From Deltaproteobacteria bacterium (GTDB lineage Bacteria > UBA10199 > DSSB01): DNA of 8,218 bases. Within the stretch, counting starts at the first letter, position 1; each line of letters starts with the position of its first letter. Made by a program: the position numbers and the translations under genes. Shown piece by piece: positions 1 through 7,359 of the stretch. The stretch spans positions 1-8,218 of the forward strand of contig JAIOPF010000380.1 in assembly GCA_021414045.1 (NCBI GenBank), given 5' to 3'. Below the pieces are notes generated by a model that was given only the letters and a program-made list of their open reading frames with translations, was not told the DNA's origin and ran no database searches.

Positions 1-3000
1 GCGATGGACCGCACCACCAGCCAACTTCGTGAGAGCTATGCCACCGTCGAAAAGGCGAATGATGCCTTCTGGACGCAATATGACCGCGAGGCCAGCGCGC
101 TGTATATCGACGATTTAGGCCTCCAATTGGCCCAGGCCGTGGGACACTATGATCAAGTCACGAGGAAGGGCGACGGCACGCGATTCCAAGAATTACGCCA
201 AGAGGCGGAAAAGGCCATCGAACGCTTCCGAGATCCCACCACGCGAGGCGCCAACAGCCGCGAAACCAACCGAAGCCTGGAAGTCGCGTTGAAACGAATC
301 GCCGAGCTGCGATCCTTCGTGCGAGGCGAACTGCGAGCCGAGAGAAATCCCGCGGCGAATTTCCGCGCGGTCAGCGCCCTCATGCTGCCCTTCGTCGACA
401 AGATTGACAGTGGAAAGCGCGCGCGCTGGACCGAATCGCTGGGCGCGGGCTGGCCCGTCCTCTGGCAGACTTTCAGGCGCACGATGGGACTGTTCAGCAG
501 CCTCGAGCACAACGAATCCACCTCCGTCCTGGACCATCATTTCCTGACTTGGGGCTCCGACCTGACCCGCGCCACCGAATCAGCCTTCGTCGTGGATCCC
601 AACGTCGACCGCTTGGTCGGCGCCGAACCCGTCGTCGCCGCCGGCAACCATAATTCTTGGCTGGACTTCCTGTTCGGCGGCACGCCCGCGGCGCGCGCGG
701 CCCAACTGCGAGGCCGCGGCACCAGCCGCGATGCCATGCGCATCGGGGCCAAGGAAGGTCTAGGCAAGATGATAGGCCCGGTCATCGAGCGTGGCATTGA
801 CCTCTTGACCGAACCGGTGGCCGATTCGGCGCCCGAATACGACGGATCCGTCACCAACCTGGCCCGTGCCATGGCCTACGGCGACTTGCCCGGCGGACGC
901 CTAGGCGCACGCAGCTCGGCGGTCTATGACGAGCTCACGATGTCCGTAGCCTCCTTGGTCAATCCTTACGGCTTTGATCCTTTCTCCCCTATTTCCTCGA
1001 TCCTCAATCCTCCGCAAGGCGGGCGCAGTTTCAACATCGCCGAACGCGCCATGGCGCTGACCGCGAGGCCGCAAAATCTCTTGGTCACCTCCACCCTCAA
1101 CGCCTACCGGCTCTGGCCCAAACCCGACCGTCCCATTCCCCTGCGCCGCGGTCCCACCGTGACGGCGACGCAGTTCTTGCCCGCCATGGCCTTGGCCGAA
1201 GCGGGCCCCGACTCGAAAAACGGCGGCACGCGCGCCAACCTGCTGCGCACCCTTTGGCTGAATTTGGGGACCATGCCGGAATACCAACGCGAGGTCCCTT
1301 CGATCGCCGAAACCTTCTCTCCCTTCGAGCGTCCCGTGGACCTCTCCGTGGAGACCGCCCTCTTCCAACGCTTCGCCGGCATGGAAGAATTGTTCCCTTC
1401 GGCCGAGGGAAATCGCATCCTCGAAGCCGAGAGAGCCTCCCTACTCGAACGCCTCCAAACCAATGACGGGCGGCCCGATCGCGGAGCGGAGAGCACCGCC
1501 GCCCTGCGAGACCTCGAACGCATCGATCGAGCGCTGGACGTCCAAACCCGCACCTTGCTGCGCAACCGGCTGACGGAACTCGACATGCGAGCGACGCAGG
1601 CCTTGCGCGACGGAACCATACCCGCCGACGAGGTTAAGGGACTGCGCCGCCTGCAGCGCGTGGCCCAAGCCCGATTGCAATTGATCGAGCGCATCGAAAC
1701 CAAGCTCGCGAAGGGCAAACCCTTGGACCGCACCGAAACGAATTTCGTCGAGCGCATGGGCGCCGCCGTCGCCGGCCGCGAAAATACGGCGGGGACCGAC
1801 CGCTTGGTCGAACAATTCGATTACTATTTTCAGGCCCGCTCCCAAGGCATCGACTTGAAACAAAATCTGCTCGCCGTCCAAAATACTTATTACGACTTCG
1901 TCCGCACCTGGAACGAACGGCGCCGCGATCCGGAGAGCCCGGAGTACCGGCAAATCCACGTCAGCGAGGCGGAAGGCTACGACGCCATTTGGCAGAACTA
2001 CCGCCGCGCCGCCGAGACGACGCTCAATGTCCACAACGTCACCCCGGGACGCTGGAACGGCGAAATCATCCCCGACATGGAATTCCGCCGGGACGGCGAC
2101 ACGATGATCGTCCAACCCCGGGGTTGGAAACCGGGCAACGAATACAGCCGCAGCGCTCTCTGGCGCTTCCTGCTCGACGACACGACCGGAATCGTCCGCG
2201 TCGCGAAGGCCATGAAGGACTTCGACCCGTCCCACAATCTTTATCTCACCATGCACGGACGAGGTTGGGGTTGGAGGATGCTCGATCGCACGCAGACGCG
2301 CCTGCGCATCGAGAACACCGAGAACCTCCGCGAAGCAGCGAACACCGCGATGGTCGTCGCTCCGACGCACGACAGCGGCGCCGAATTCATGACCATTCCC
2401 GGCGTGATGAACGACTACGGCATCCGTACTTTTTTCATGGCCGACCGGAAGTTCTTCGATCCCTTTTGGGGACGTCGGCCGGTCTCGTTTTTGGGATTGA
2501 AGTTCAGCATTCCTCACCCCAAACCGCCCGCTTTCGGACTGATCCGGGCCCTGCTGGGACCGATGGAACAGTACGGACAGTTGGCTATCGACCGAACCGA
2601 TCGTCGCTCGGCTTTCGCCGTGATGGACCAAACCGCGGAATCCATCAACAGCACCGGCCGCTCCTATATTATTTTCCCGGGATCCACGCGTAATCCCGTC
2701 CAATACGACGAAAACGGCGAACGCTACGAAGGCCCCATTTACGGCAGCAAACCCGGAGTAGCCGCCGTGATGGAGCGCGGGCGAAACCCGATCCAGCCGC
2801 TCGCCTTGGTCAACGGCGGAATCATTTTCCCCAAACAAAACGGAGACGCCTTCCTGAAACGGGGCGCCGCGCTAGGACGGGAATACCTGTTCCGATTCGG
2901 ACAGACGATCTTTTACGACCGCGTGGTCCCCGGCAATCCGGAACCCAAGGGTCCGACGCTGCGCAATGCGGTGACCCAAAATCTCGACGCCCAATACGGA

Positions 3001-3060
3001 CAACTGACCGGTCGTCCCGTCGTCGCCCCTACCGCCAGCAAAGCCAAGAAAGGCAGGTAG
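1..3060 (+). CDS. Tandem PlsC/LPLAT-like acyltransferase-domain protein, 5' end probably cut by window edge
   Basis: Residues are numbered from the ATG at base 4, but the frame is open to the window edge and no ribosome binding site is visible, so the true start may lie upstream. Residues 1-200 are mostly charged helix. Domain 1 starts near 205: N215-H216-N-S-W-L-D221 is a classic HX4D catalytic motif, and 'GAKEGLGKMIGPVIERG' (about 248-264) matches the second PlsC block. The expected FPEGTR position seems degenerate (about 359-370, LLVTST). Residues about 440-690 form a helical, charged spacer. Domain 2 (about 780-945) has H789-x4-E794, I862-D863-R864, F891-P-G-S-T-R896 and a following 'IQPLALV' strand. 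Members of this family move acyl chains from acyl-CoA or acyl-ACP to glycerolipid acceptors, usually at the inner membrane face. No clear transmembrane helix or signal peptide is seen. Typical PlsC proteins are about 240 residues, so this is a much enlarged two-domain relative. The substrate is unknown; the altered motif III argues against plain glycerol-3-phosphate. The family call is fairly firm; activity is inferred. Confidence 0.85.
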   Translation, partial: AMDRTTSQLRESYATVEKANDAFWTQYDREASALYIDDLGLQLAQAVGHYDQVTRKGDGTRFQELRQEAEKAIERFRDPTTRGANSRETNRSLEVALKRIAELRSFVRGELRAERNPAANFRAVSALMLPFVDKIDSGKRARWTESLGAGWPVLWQTFRRTMGLFSSLEHNESTSVLDHHFLTWGSDLTRATESAFVVDPNVDRLVGAEPVVAAGNHNSWLDFLFGGTPAARAAQLRGRGTSRDAMRIGAKEGLGKMIGPVIERGIDLLTEPVADSAPEYDGSVTNLARAMAYGDLPGGRLGARSSAVYDELTMSVASLVNPYGFDPFSPISSILNPPQGGRSFNIAERAMALTARPQNLLVTSTLNAYRLWPKPDRPIPLRRGPTVTATQFLPAMALAEAGPDSKNGGTRANLLRTLWLNLGTMPEYQREVPSIAETFSPFERPVDLSVETALFQRFAGMEELFPSAEGNRILEAERASLLERLQTNDGRPDRGAESTAALRDLERIDRALDVQTRTLLRNRLTELDMRATQALRDGTIPADEVKGLRRLQRVAQARLQLIERIETKLAKGKPLDRTETNFVERMGAAVAGRENTAGTDRLVEQFDYYFQARSQGIDLKQNLLAVQNTYYDFVRTWNERRRDPESPEYRQIHVSEAEGYDAIWQNYRRAAETTLNVHNVTPGRWNGEIIPDMEFRRDGDTMIVQPRGWKPGNEYSRSALWRFLLDDTTGIVRVAKAMKDFDPSHNLYLTMHGRGWGWRMLDRTQTRLRIENTENLREAANTAMVVAPTHDSGAEFMTIPGVMNDYGIRTFFMADRKFFDPFWGRRPVSFLGLKFSIPHPKPPAFGLIRALLGPMEQYGQLAIDRTDRRSAFAVMDQTAESINSTGRSYIIFPGSTRNPVQYDENGERYEGPIYGSKPGVAAVMERGRNPIQPLALVNGGIIFPKQNGDAFLKRGAALGREYLFRFGQTIFYDRVVPGNPEPKGPTLRNAVTQNLDAQYGQLTGRPVVAPTASKAKKGR

Positions 3061-3066
3061 AGGAGG
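3061..3066 (+). promoter_or_regulatory. Shine-Dalgarno AGGAGG unusually close to the downstream ATG
   Basis: A perfect AGGAGG directly follows the TAG stop of the upstream gene and lies only one base before the ATG at 3068. Usual spacing is about 5-9 bases. An in-frame CTG at 3077 would have a 10-base spacer. No in-frame GTG or TTG lies close by. The ATG is kept as the best start but translation could begin slightly downstream. The placement suggests translation coupled to termination of the upstream gene. Confidence 0.5.
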
Positions 3067-3067
3067 C

Positions 3068-6000
3068 ATGAGGGGGCTGGGCATCGGCAGTTTTTCGGTT
3101 CACCGAGCGGAATCCCCCGCGACCGAAGAGTTCCAGGGCATCACCTCCTCCCTTTTGAACACCGAAGGCCTTCACACCTCGATCGGTGCCACCGAACGCC
3201 GTGAACTGCTTTCCCTAGCCCGTGAATCCGACCCTCAATTGTTTTTCGAAGGCCTGCTTTCCTTGGGAATGCGCGAGGAGCAGGCGGATCATTTGGAATT
3301 TGCCGGAGCGATTTATTCGGCCATCGCCGGAGAAGGCGCCCATGGGGGTTCCGCCCTTCAGCAACGCGCTCGGCAACGCCTGGATGCCATCGTGGGACGC
3401 GGCGCCATCGGTAACCGCGCCGAGGTCTTGCTGCGCCGCTTCAGCCGCGAAGTCGCCAGCCCCTCGATGTTGGTCGGAATGGCCGGCGCCCAAGCCGTCT
3501 TCGGCCTCACTCGCCTAGCCCTGCTCTCCCGTTTGGCGGCCTCGCCCACCGCGACCTTCCTGACTCGCGGCGTCGGGGCCAAGACCTTGGCTTCCGTCGG
3601 AGCCTTCGCCCTCGAGGCCCCCAGTTTCGTCGCCTTCACCCGTGCCACCAACGCCACCATGGGACAAAGCCAAGATTGGAGCCTGAACGCCCTTGGCCGC
3701 GAAGTTGCCAGCAGCTACCTCACGCTCGGATCGCTCAAGGCCATGGGGGCCCTTGTCAACCCGCTCACCAGCCAGGCCACGCGATTGACTGGTCTCAGCG
3801 CCATCTCCCAGCGATGGCTCCCCCAGGTGGGAATGTTCGCCGGCATCGTCGTGGGACACCAACTCGAAACTCGCTTGGGCCTCCGCGAACACGTCGACGG
3901 CGCCACCACCCTGGTCGACTCGCTCTCCATGCTCTTGCAGTTCAACGTCGGCGGGCGTCTCATGGGCCACGCCTTCGGTCCCCGCTTCGAGGCCTTCAAT
4001 CGAGAAATTCACCTGCGCAGCGAAGGTATCGCGAAAAACCCACCAACAGCGCCGTTTCCCGATTTCCTGTCTCCTTTAGGCCATAGGCTCGCTGTCCATG
4101 GAGCCCCTGAGAACGCCGCTCAAGATTTCTCCGCGCAGGTCTTTTCCATGAGCATTGACCAAGAGGTCATCGGAGGAGCTCGCGGTTCCCGCGGGGCGCC
4201 AGACATCAACAAAAATTCAAATTCCCAATTAGGATCTCGCTTCGTTTTCCCTCGCCTTCCAGAAAACTGCCGCTGCCTACTCATTGATTACCACGACGAA
4301 GGCGAAGGGTTTTCAGGGAGACGACCGGAAACTTTAAAAAGGCTATGGGAACAGGTGCGAAGGGGATTTTCTCAAGCCCCATCCTTGGAAGAAGCCCGAT
4401 TTCGCCTCATCGACGGCTCGGCCTTGTTTTTCTTCCGCGGAGAGGACGGCGTGATCGAAGAAACCCCCGAAACCGCCGATTCGGCCCGCGCCCTGGAAGA
4501 ATACAACCGGTACCCCGAGGAAAACGTTCACCGCATCGAAATCCTCTCGCCTTGGCAACCTCGAAAAAATCTCCCACCCTTGCCGGAGCTGTTGCGGGAC
4601 TTACGACGAGATTCTAGACTATCCCAGCCACAGGTCGCGGCACGCATCGAAGAATTGACCGGAGAAAAAAAGGACTACAATACCATCAGCCGTTACGAGC
4701 GCAGCGCCGAATCGGCGATTCCCTTCCAGTCGCTGCGCGCCCTCGCGAAAGTTTATGGCGTCAGCATCCGTGCCTTGATCCAGGCCTCGAACGAAACTCG
4801 ATTCCCGGAAATTCCGAGCAACCGCTGGTCCACGCAGGACTATCCGATTTATTTGGAGAATGAGGCCGATGCGCAACGGATGGAATACTTCGCCAAGGCC
4901 GACCCAAGGCATCAAAGCTTCGGGTGGATGATCTATGCCGCTCGCAAAAATCCCTTTCACTATCACAACACCGTCGACCTGGAACCGGGCACGGGATTTC
5001 ACGCCAATGCCTTCGGCCGACTCGAACAAAACGGCAACTACCCTTCCCTGCTCGCCATCCAGGGCCTGAGCCGGACTCTCGGTTTGTCCGAAGATCGGCT
5101 GATCCAGCGGGCCAACGCCACTTTCCATCCCAATCTCGACTTGGGAAAACTCTTCCCCGGCCAGACCATTTACCTCGATCCCTATTCCGAGGATGTCCGA
5201 AAGGTCTCGGAATACGAAAGTTCTCCCGGCAGCATGGGACAAAGGCTATTCGCCTACCGAAAATCTCTCCCCGATAGGCCCGGCGTCGTCGAATTGAGCC
5301 GAAGGCTAAATCGACATGACAATTATTGGGGCGAGAGGGAGTTCAACAAGTACGCGCCGGAAGCCTCGAATTGGCGCGATTGGTATGATTTATTGACCGA
5401 GGTGAAACTGCCACTCGACACGCTCCGCCCCTTCCTGGGCGCCGATCTCGAACAACCGACGCCTTCCGTGCTTTTCCATCAAGCCTTGAACGGAGAAGCC
5501 CTCTCCGCTTTCGCGGCCAGGACGGGCTTCGATCGGAAAGGCTTGTCGCTGTTGCTCAGCTCGCGTGGACGCGCGACTCAACCCGAGACCATCCTCGATT
5601 TGCAACTCGCCTTGCCTAACCTGAAGGGCGACCTATTCTACCGCGCCCTGAGACCGGAACTTCCCCAGTTCTTTCCCGAAGCCGCGAAAAATCCCCCCCG
5701 ACTTCGGATTTCGAGCGAAGATATTGCCGAGGCGATGGCGCTGAACCTTGGGGAAGCCCTTTACGCCTACCGCATGGATCGCGGGGTAGAATTAGACACC
5801 TTGGCGGGACAATTGGGCATTGCCGACAGCACTCTGAAGAATTACGAATCCATCTCCGTGCAAATCGAGAATCCCGAGGTCTTGCGACGCGCCGCCGCGC
5901 TGCTGGATCTGGATCCTCGGGTGGTTTACCTGCACTACCACCCTCAAATACTCCGGCTTTTCAGTTTAACTGGAGCCCCGGACGCAAAAACCGGACGCCT

Positions 6001-6598
6001 CGACGAGAGCACCTACCGCTATTGGATCAGGGAAAGGGCCGAAATGAAGGATCCCGGCAATTTGCGGGAGAATCTCTTCTCCGCCGCGGCGGCCGAGGGA
6101 ATCGATAGCCCCGACGCACTGGCAAAACGCATGGACCTCACGTCCCACCAGGCCAAAAAATATTGGCAGAAGATCCATCCGCTCACGGTTACCGAGATCG
6201 CGAGACTAGCGCTGACCTTCCCGCGCCTCTCCTACCCGCGATGGTACGAACACTTCCACGGCCACGCCTTGGCGTATTTCTTGGGGCGAGGCTTGGACGG
6301 CGAAATCGATTACCGATTACCCGAAGGAATGAACCTGGCGTCGCTGAACGATTGGGACATAAAAGCCGCGATTCGCCAAGGCATCGAAGCTCGCTATTCC
6401 AGCCCGAAGGAAGCGGCACAGGAAATCGGCGTCGCCTTCCTCGCGGACAGGGACAATCTCAACCGCGGCCTGAAGGACTTGACCTGGAGCAACGACACCA
6501 TCGCCCGCGTGGCGCGGGGTTTGGGAATCGACCGACGGTTGCTCTTCTTATATTTTCGGCGCCGTGAAATTAGCCCGATGCTCGAAACCCGGCATTAA
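3068..6598 (+). CDS. Giant protein: hydrophobic helical N-terminus fused to a tandem array of XRE-like helix-turn-helix units
   Basis: 1176 residues, starting 7 bases after the acyltransferase-like gene, probably co-transcribed. Residues 40-125 are helical and charged. Residues 130-300 contain several hydrophobic stretches (about 131-155, 170-192, 213-232, 251-264) that could be a buried helical bundle or membrane-associated helices; no signal peptide is seen. Residues about 321-395 are a low-complexity linker with lower GC. Residues about 395-500 look alpha/beta (strand near 401-408 'CRCLLIDYHD', helix 421-435, strands 444-456) and are not recognised. From about 503 to the end come seven units resembling Cro/CI-type HTH domains. 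The clearest is 503-574: helix 505-517, 'LSQPQVAARIEEL' as helix 2, recognition-type helix 'YNTISRYER' and a 'LRALAKVYGVS' tail. A DNA-binding regulator is the obvious guess, but most units have degenerate recognition helices, so a protein-binding scaffold is equally possible. Cellular role unknown. Confidence 0.85.
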   Translation: MRGLGIGSFSVHRAESPATEEFQGITSSLLNTEGLHTSIGATERRELLSLARESDPQLFFEGLLSLGMREEQADHLEFAGAIYSAIAGEGAHGGSALQQRARQRLDAIVGRGAIGNRAEVLLRRFSREVASPSMLVGMAGAQAVFGLTRLALLSRLAASPTATFLTRGVGAKTLASVGAFALEAPSFVAFTRATNATMGQSQDWSLNALGREVASSYLTLGSLKAMGALVNPLTSQATRLTGLSAISQRWLPQVGMFAGIVVGHQLETRLGLREHVDGATTLVDSLSMLLQFNVGGRLMGHAFGPRFEAFNREIHLRSEGIAKNPPTAPFPDFLSPLGHRLAVHGAPENAAQDFSAQVFSMSIDQEVIGGARGSRGAPDINKNSNSQLGSRFVFPRLPENCRCLLIDYHDEGEGFSGRRPETLKRLWEQVRRGFSQAPSLEEARFRLIDGSALFFFRGEDGVIEETPETADSARALEEYNRYPEENVHRIEILSPWQPRKNLPPLPELLRDLRRDSRLSQPQVAARIEELTGEKKDYNTISRYERSAESAIPFQSLRALAKVYGVSIRALIQASNETRFPEIPSNRWSTQDYPIYLENEADAQRMEYFAKADPRHQSFGWMIYAARKNPFHYHNTVDLEPGTGFHANAFGRLEQNGNYPSLLAIQGLSRTLGLSEDRLIQRANATFHPNLDLGKLFPGQTIYLDPYSEDVRKVSEYESSPGSMGQRLFAYRKSLPDRPGVVELSRRLNRHDNYWGEREFNKYAPEASNWRDWYDLLTEVKLPLDTLRPFLGADLEQPTPSVLFHQALNGEALSAFAARTGFDRKGLSLLLSSRGRATQPETILDLQLALPNLKGDLFYRALRPELPQFFPEAAKNPPRLRISSEDIAEAMALNLGEALYAYRMDRGVELDTLAGQLGIADSTLKNYESISVQIENPEVLRRAAALLDLDPRVVYLHYHPQILRLFSLTGAPDAKTGRLDESTYRYWIRERAEMKDPGNLRENLFSAAAAEGIDSPDALAKRMDLTSHQAKKYWQKIHPLTVTEIARLALTFPRLSYPRWYEHFHGHALAYFLGRGLDGEIDYRLPEGMNLASLNDWDIKAAIRQGIEARYSSPKEAAQEIGVAFLADRDNLNRGLKDLTWSNDTIARVARGLGIDRRLLFLYFRRREISPMLETRH
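4574..6553 (+). other. Seven-unit degenerate XRE-like HTH repeat array (protein level)
   Basis: Units in residues of the 1176-residue protein: 503-574, 617-683, 720-795, 801-866, 887-957, 996-1064 and 1096-1162. Each ends with the helix-cap pattern seen in XRE proteins, a hydrophobic residue followed five positions later by another: VSIRAL (565), LSEDRL (673), LPLDTL (781), LKGDLF (852), LDPRVV (948), LSYPRW (1054), IDRRLL (1154). Spacings are 108, 108, 71, 96, 106 and 100. The linkers after units 1 and 2 also match each other: 'PIYLENEADAQRMEYF' and 'TIYLDPYSEDVRKVSEY', with IYL at 594 and 701. Units 1 and 5 are closest to the family consensus; units 3 and 4 are the weakest and were placed mainly by spacing. 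Unit 1 has a short insertion (about 531-536) between helices 2 and 3. The DNA itself shows no obvious direct repeats, so the duplication is old. Confidence 0.6.
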
Positions 6599-6600
6599 GC

Positions 6601-7227
6601 CTAGGGGCATTCTTTCTTGAACTTTCCCGTCAGCGCGAGATCGACCTGCGTCCACGTTTTGGAAACGCCGTCAGGACCGGTGTGCTTATCTTTACAGGCC
6701 TCGTGAATGGAATCGAAGGCCGACTGGAGCTTGAAATTCAACAAATCAATGCTGGCCTTGGCCTCTAAAATACCCTCGGGAGTCGCCGTGTAGGCGAAGG
6801 GCACGGCTCGGGTGACGCCGTTCATCGTGATCTTGATCGTGGCGGTTCCCTTGGCATCGTCGCCGACGACCTTGGAAGTCGCGGCGTGGATCTTGGAAGC
6901 CGGGGCGAACTTTTCGAAGAAAAATTGCTGGATGGTGGCGTTGCGTCCGGGGTTGTCGGTGTCCACCGAGGCGGCGTCAATCTCCATTTGGAGATTCTGC
7001 ATCAGACCGGCCAAGGACTTCGCGGACGGAGCCCCGCTGACTTGGGCTTTGTTGAAGTGTCCCTTGACGCCGGCCTTGGTCGTGAACTTGAAAGCGGTCC
7101 AGACCAATTGAATGTCTTTAGGATCGGCGGTGTAGGTGCAAGCGGCCGCTTTGCTGTAAGCCGAGGCTTCCTGCGCGAATCCGGAGAGCAGCAAGAGGGA
7201 GAAAACCGTGAGCGAGAGAGTTTTCAT
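6601..7227 (-). CDS. YceI-family periplasmic (lipid-binding-fold) protein
   Basis: 208 residues. The ATG is preceded by AAAAGGAAGG with a 7-base spacer. A Sec signal peptide is clear: K2, hydrophobic core about 4-18, cleavage expected after A21-S-A23. The mature part matches the YceI family: 'VWTAFKF...GVKGHF' (42-58) for the first strands, 'SVDTDNPGRNATIQQFFF' (87-104) for the family's SVDT-x-N-x-x-R-x-x-x-(I/L)-x-x-x-F-F block, and 'GTATIKITMNGVTRAVPF' (127-144) for the G-x-L-T-I-x-G-V-T-K block. The family forms a lipocalin-like barrel that binds polyisoprenoid or similar amphiphilic ligands in the periplasm; the ligand here is unknown. Unusual points: the family's early His-Ser is not present, and there are three cysteines (C30, C178, C207), two of them near the ends of the mature chain. 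It converges on the plus-strand gene with a 2-base gap. The strong terminator upstream separates it from the secreted-peptide gene, so it probably has its own promoter. Confidence 0.9.
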   Translation of the reverse strand: MKTLSLTVFSLLLLSGFAQEASAYSKAAACTYTADPKDIQLVWTAFKFTTKAGVKGHFNKAQVSGAPSAKSLAGLMQNLQMEIDAASVDTDNPGRNATIQQFFFEKFAPASKIHAATSKVVGDDAKGTATIKITMNGVTRAVPFAYTATPEGILEAKASIDLLNFKLQSAFDSIHEACKDKHTGPDGVSKTWTQVDLALTGKFKKECP

Positions 7228-7265
7228 GGAGAAACCTTCCTTTTGAAATTTTCGTCCTCTTACAA

Positions 7266-7281
7266 CGGGCGAAGGCGCCCG
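7266..7281. repeat. Short perfect inverted repeat upstream of the YceI-like gene
   Basis: CGGGCG-AAGG-CGCCCG is a perfect 6-bp stem with a 4-base loop, centred about 46 bases upstream of the YceI-like start codon. On the minus strand it lies between a possible -35 (TTGCCG, 7280-7285, four of six matches) and a poor -10 (TAAGAG, 7257-7262, three of six). If that promoter is real, the repeat would fall in the spacer and could be an operator. It has no following U tract, so it is not a terminator. The repeat is certain; any role is a guess. Confidence 0.4.
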
Positions 7282-7299
7282 GCAATTTCATATTTATTT

Positions 7300-7339
7300 A
7301 AAAAAAAGGCCCTTAGCGCCTGCTGGCGCCAAAGGCCTT
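7300..7339 (-). terminator. Strong intrinsic terminator after the small secreted-peptide gene
   Basis: Read on the minus strand, 7339-7306 gives a 15-bp stem (AAGGCC...GGCCTT outside, GGCGCC/GGCGCT inside, two G-U pairs) closing an AGCA loop. It is followed by a run of eight T that begins in the last stem bases (7307-7300). It starts 20 bases after the TAA of the 53-codon gene. On the plus strand the stem is followed by only two T, so it acts in one direction. Confidence 0.9.
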
Positions 7340-7359
7340 AAATGCTTGAAAATTCCGCC

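Noticed and set aside
1989..2693. A 234-codon plus-strand frame inside the first gene
   Set aside because: Arg/Pro/His-rich composition typical of an out-of-frame reading of a GC-rich gene; no ribosome binding site.
1441..2838. A 465-codon open frame on the minus strand opposite the acyltransferase-like gene
   Set aside because: It is antisense to a gene with recognisable domain motifs, has no family features and is explained by high GC and biased codon use.
4574..4789. A phage repressor or toxin-antitoxin regulator
   Set aside because: The XRE-like unit is embedded in a 1176-residue protein with no toxin, integrase or phage gene nearby.
7300..7339. Bidirectional terminator or CRISPR-like repeat
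   Set aside because: There is a single hairpin with a T tract on the minus strand only, and no repeated spacer pattern.
6886..7341. A 151-codon plus-strand frame opposite the YceI-like gene
   Set aside because: It overlaps a signal-peptide-bearing gene with clear family motifs and runs through the terminator hairpin.
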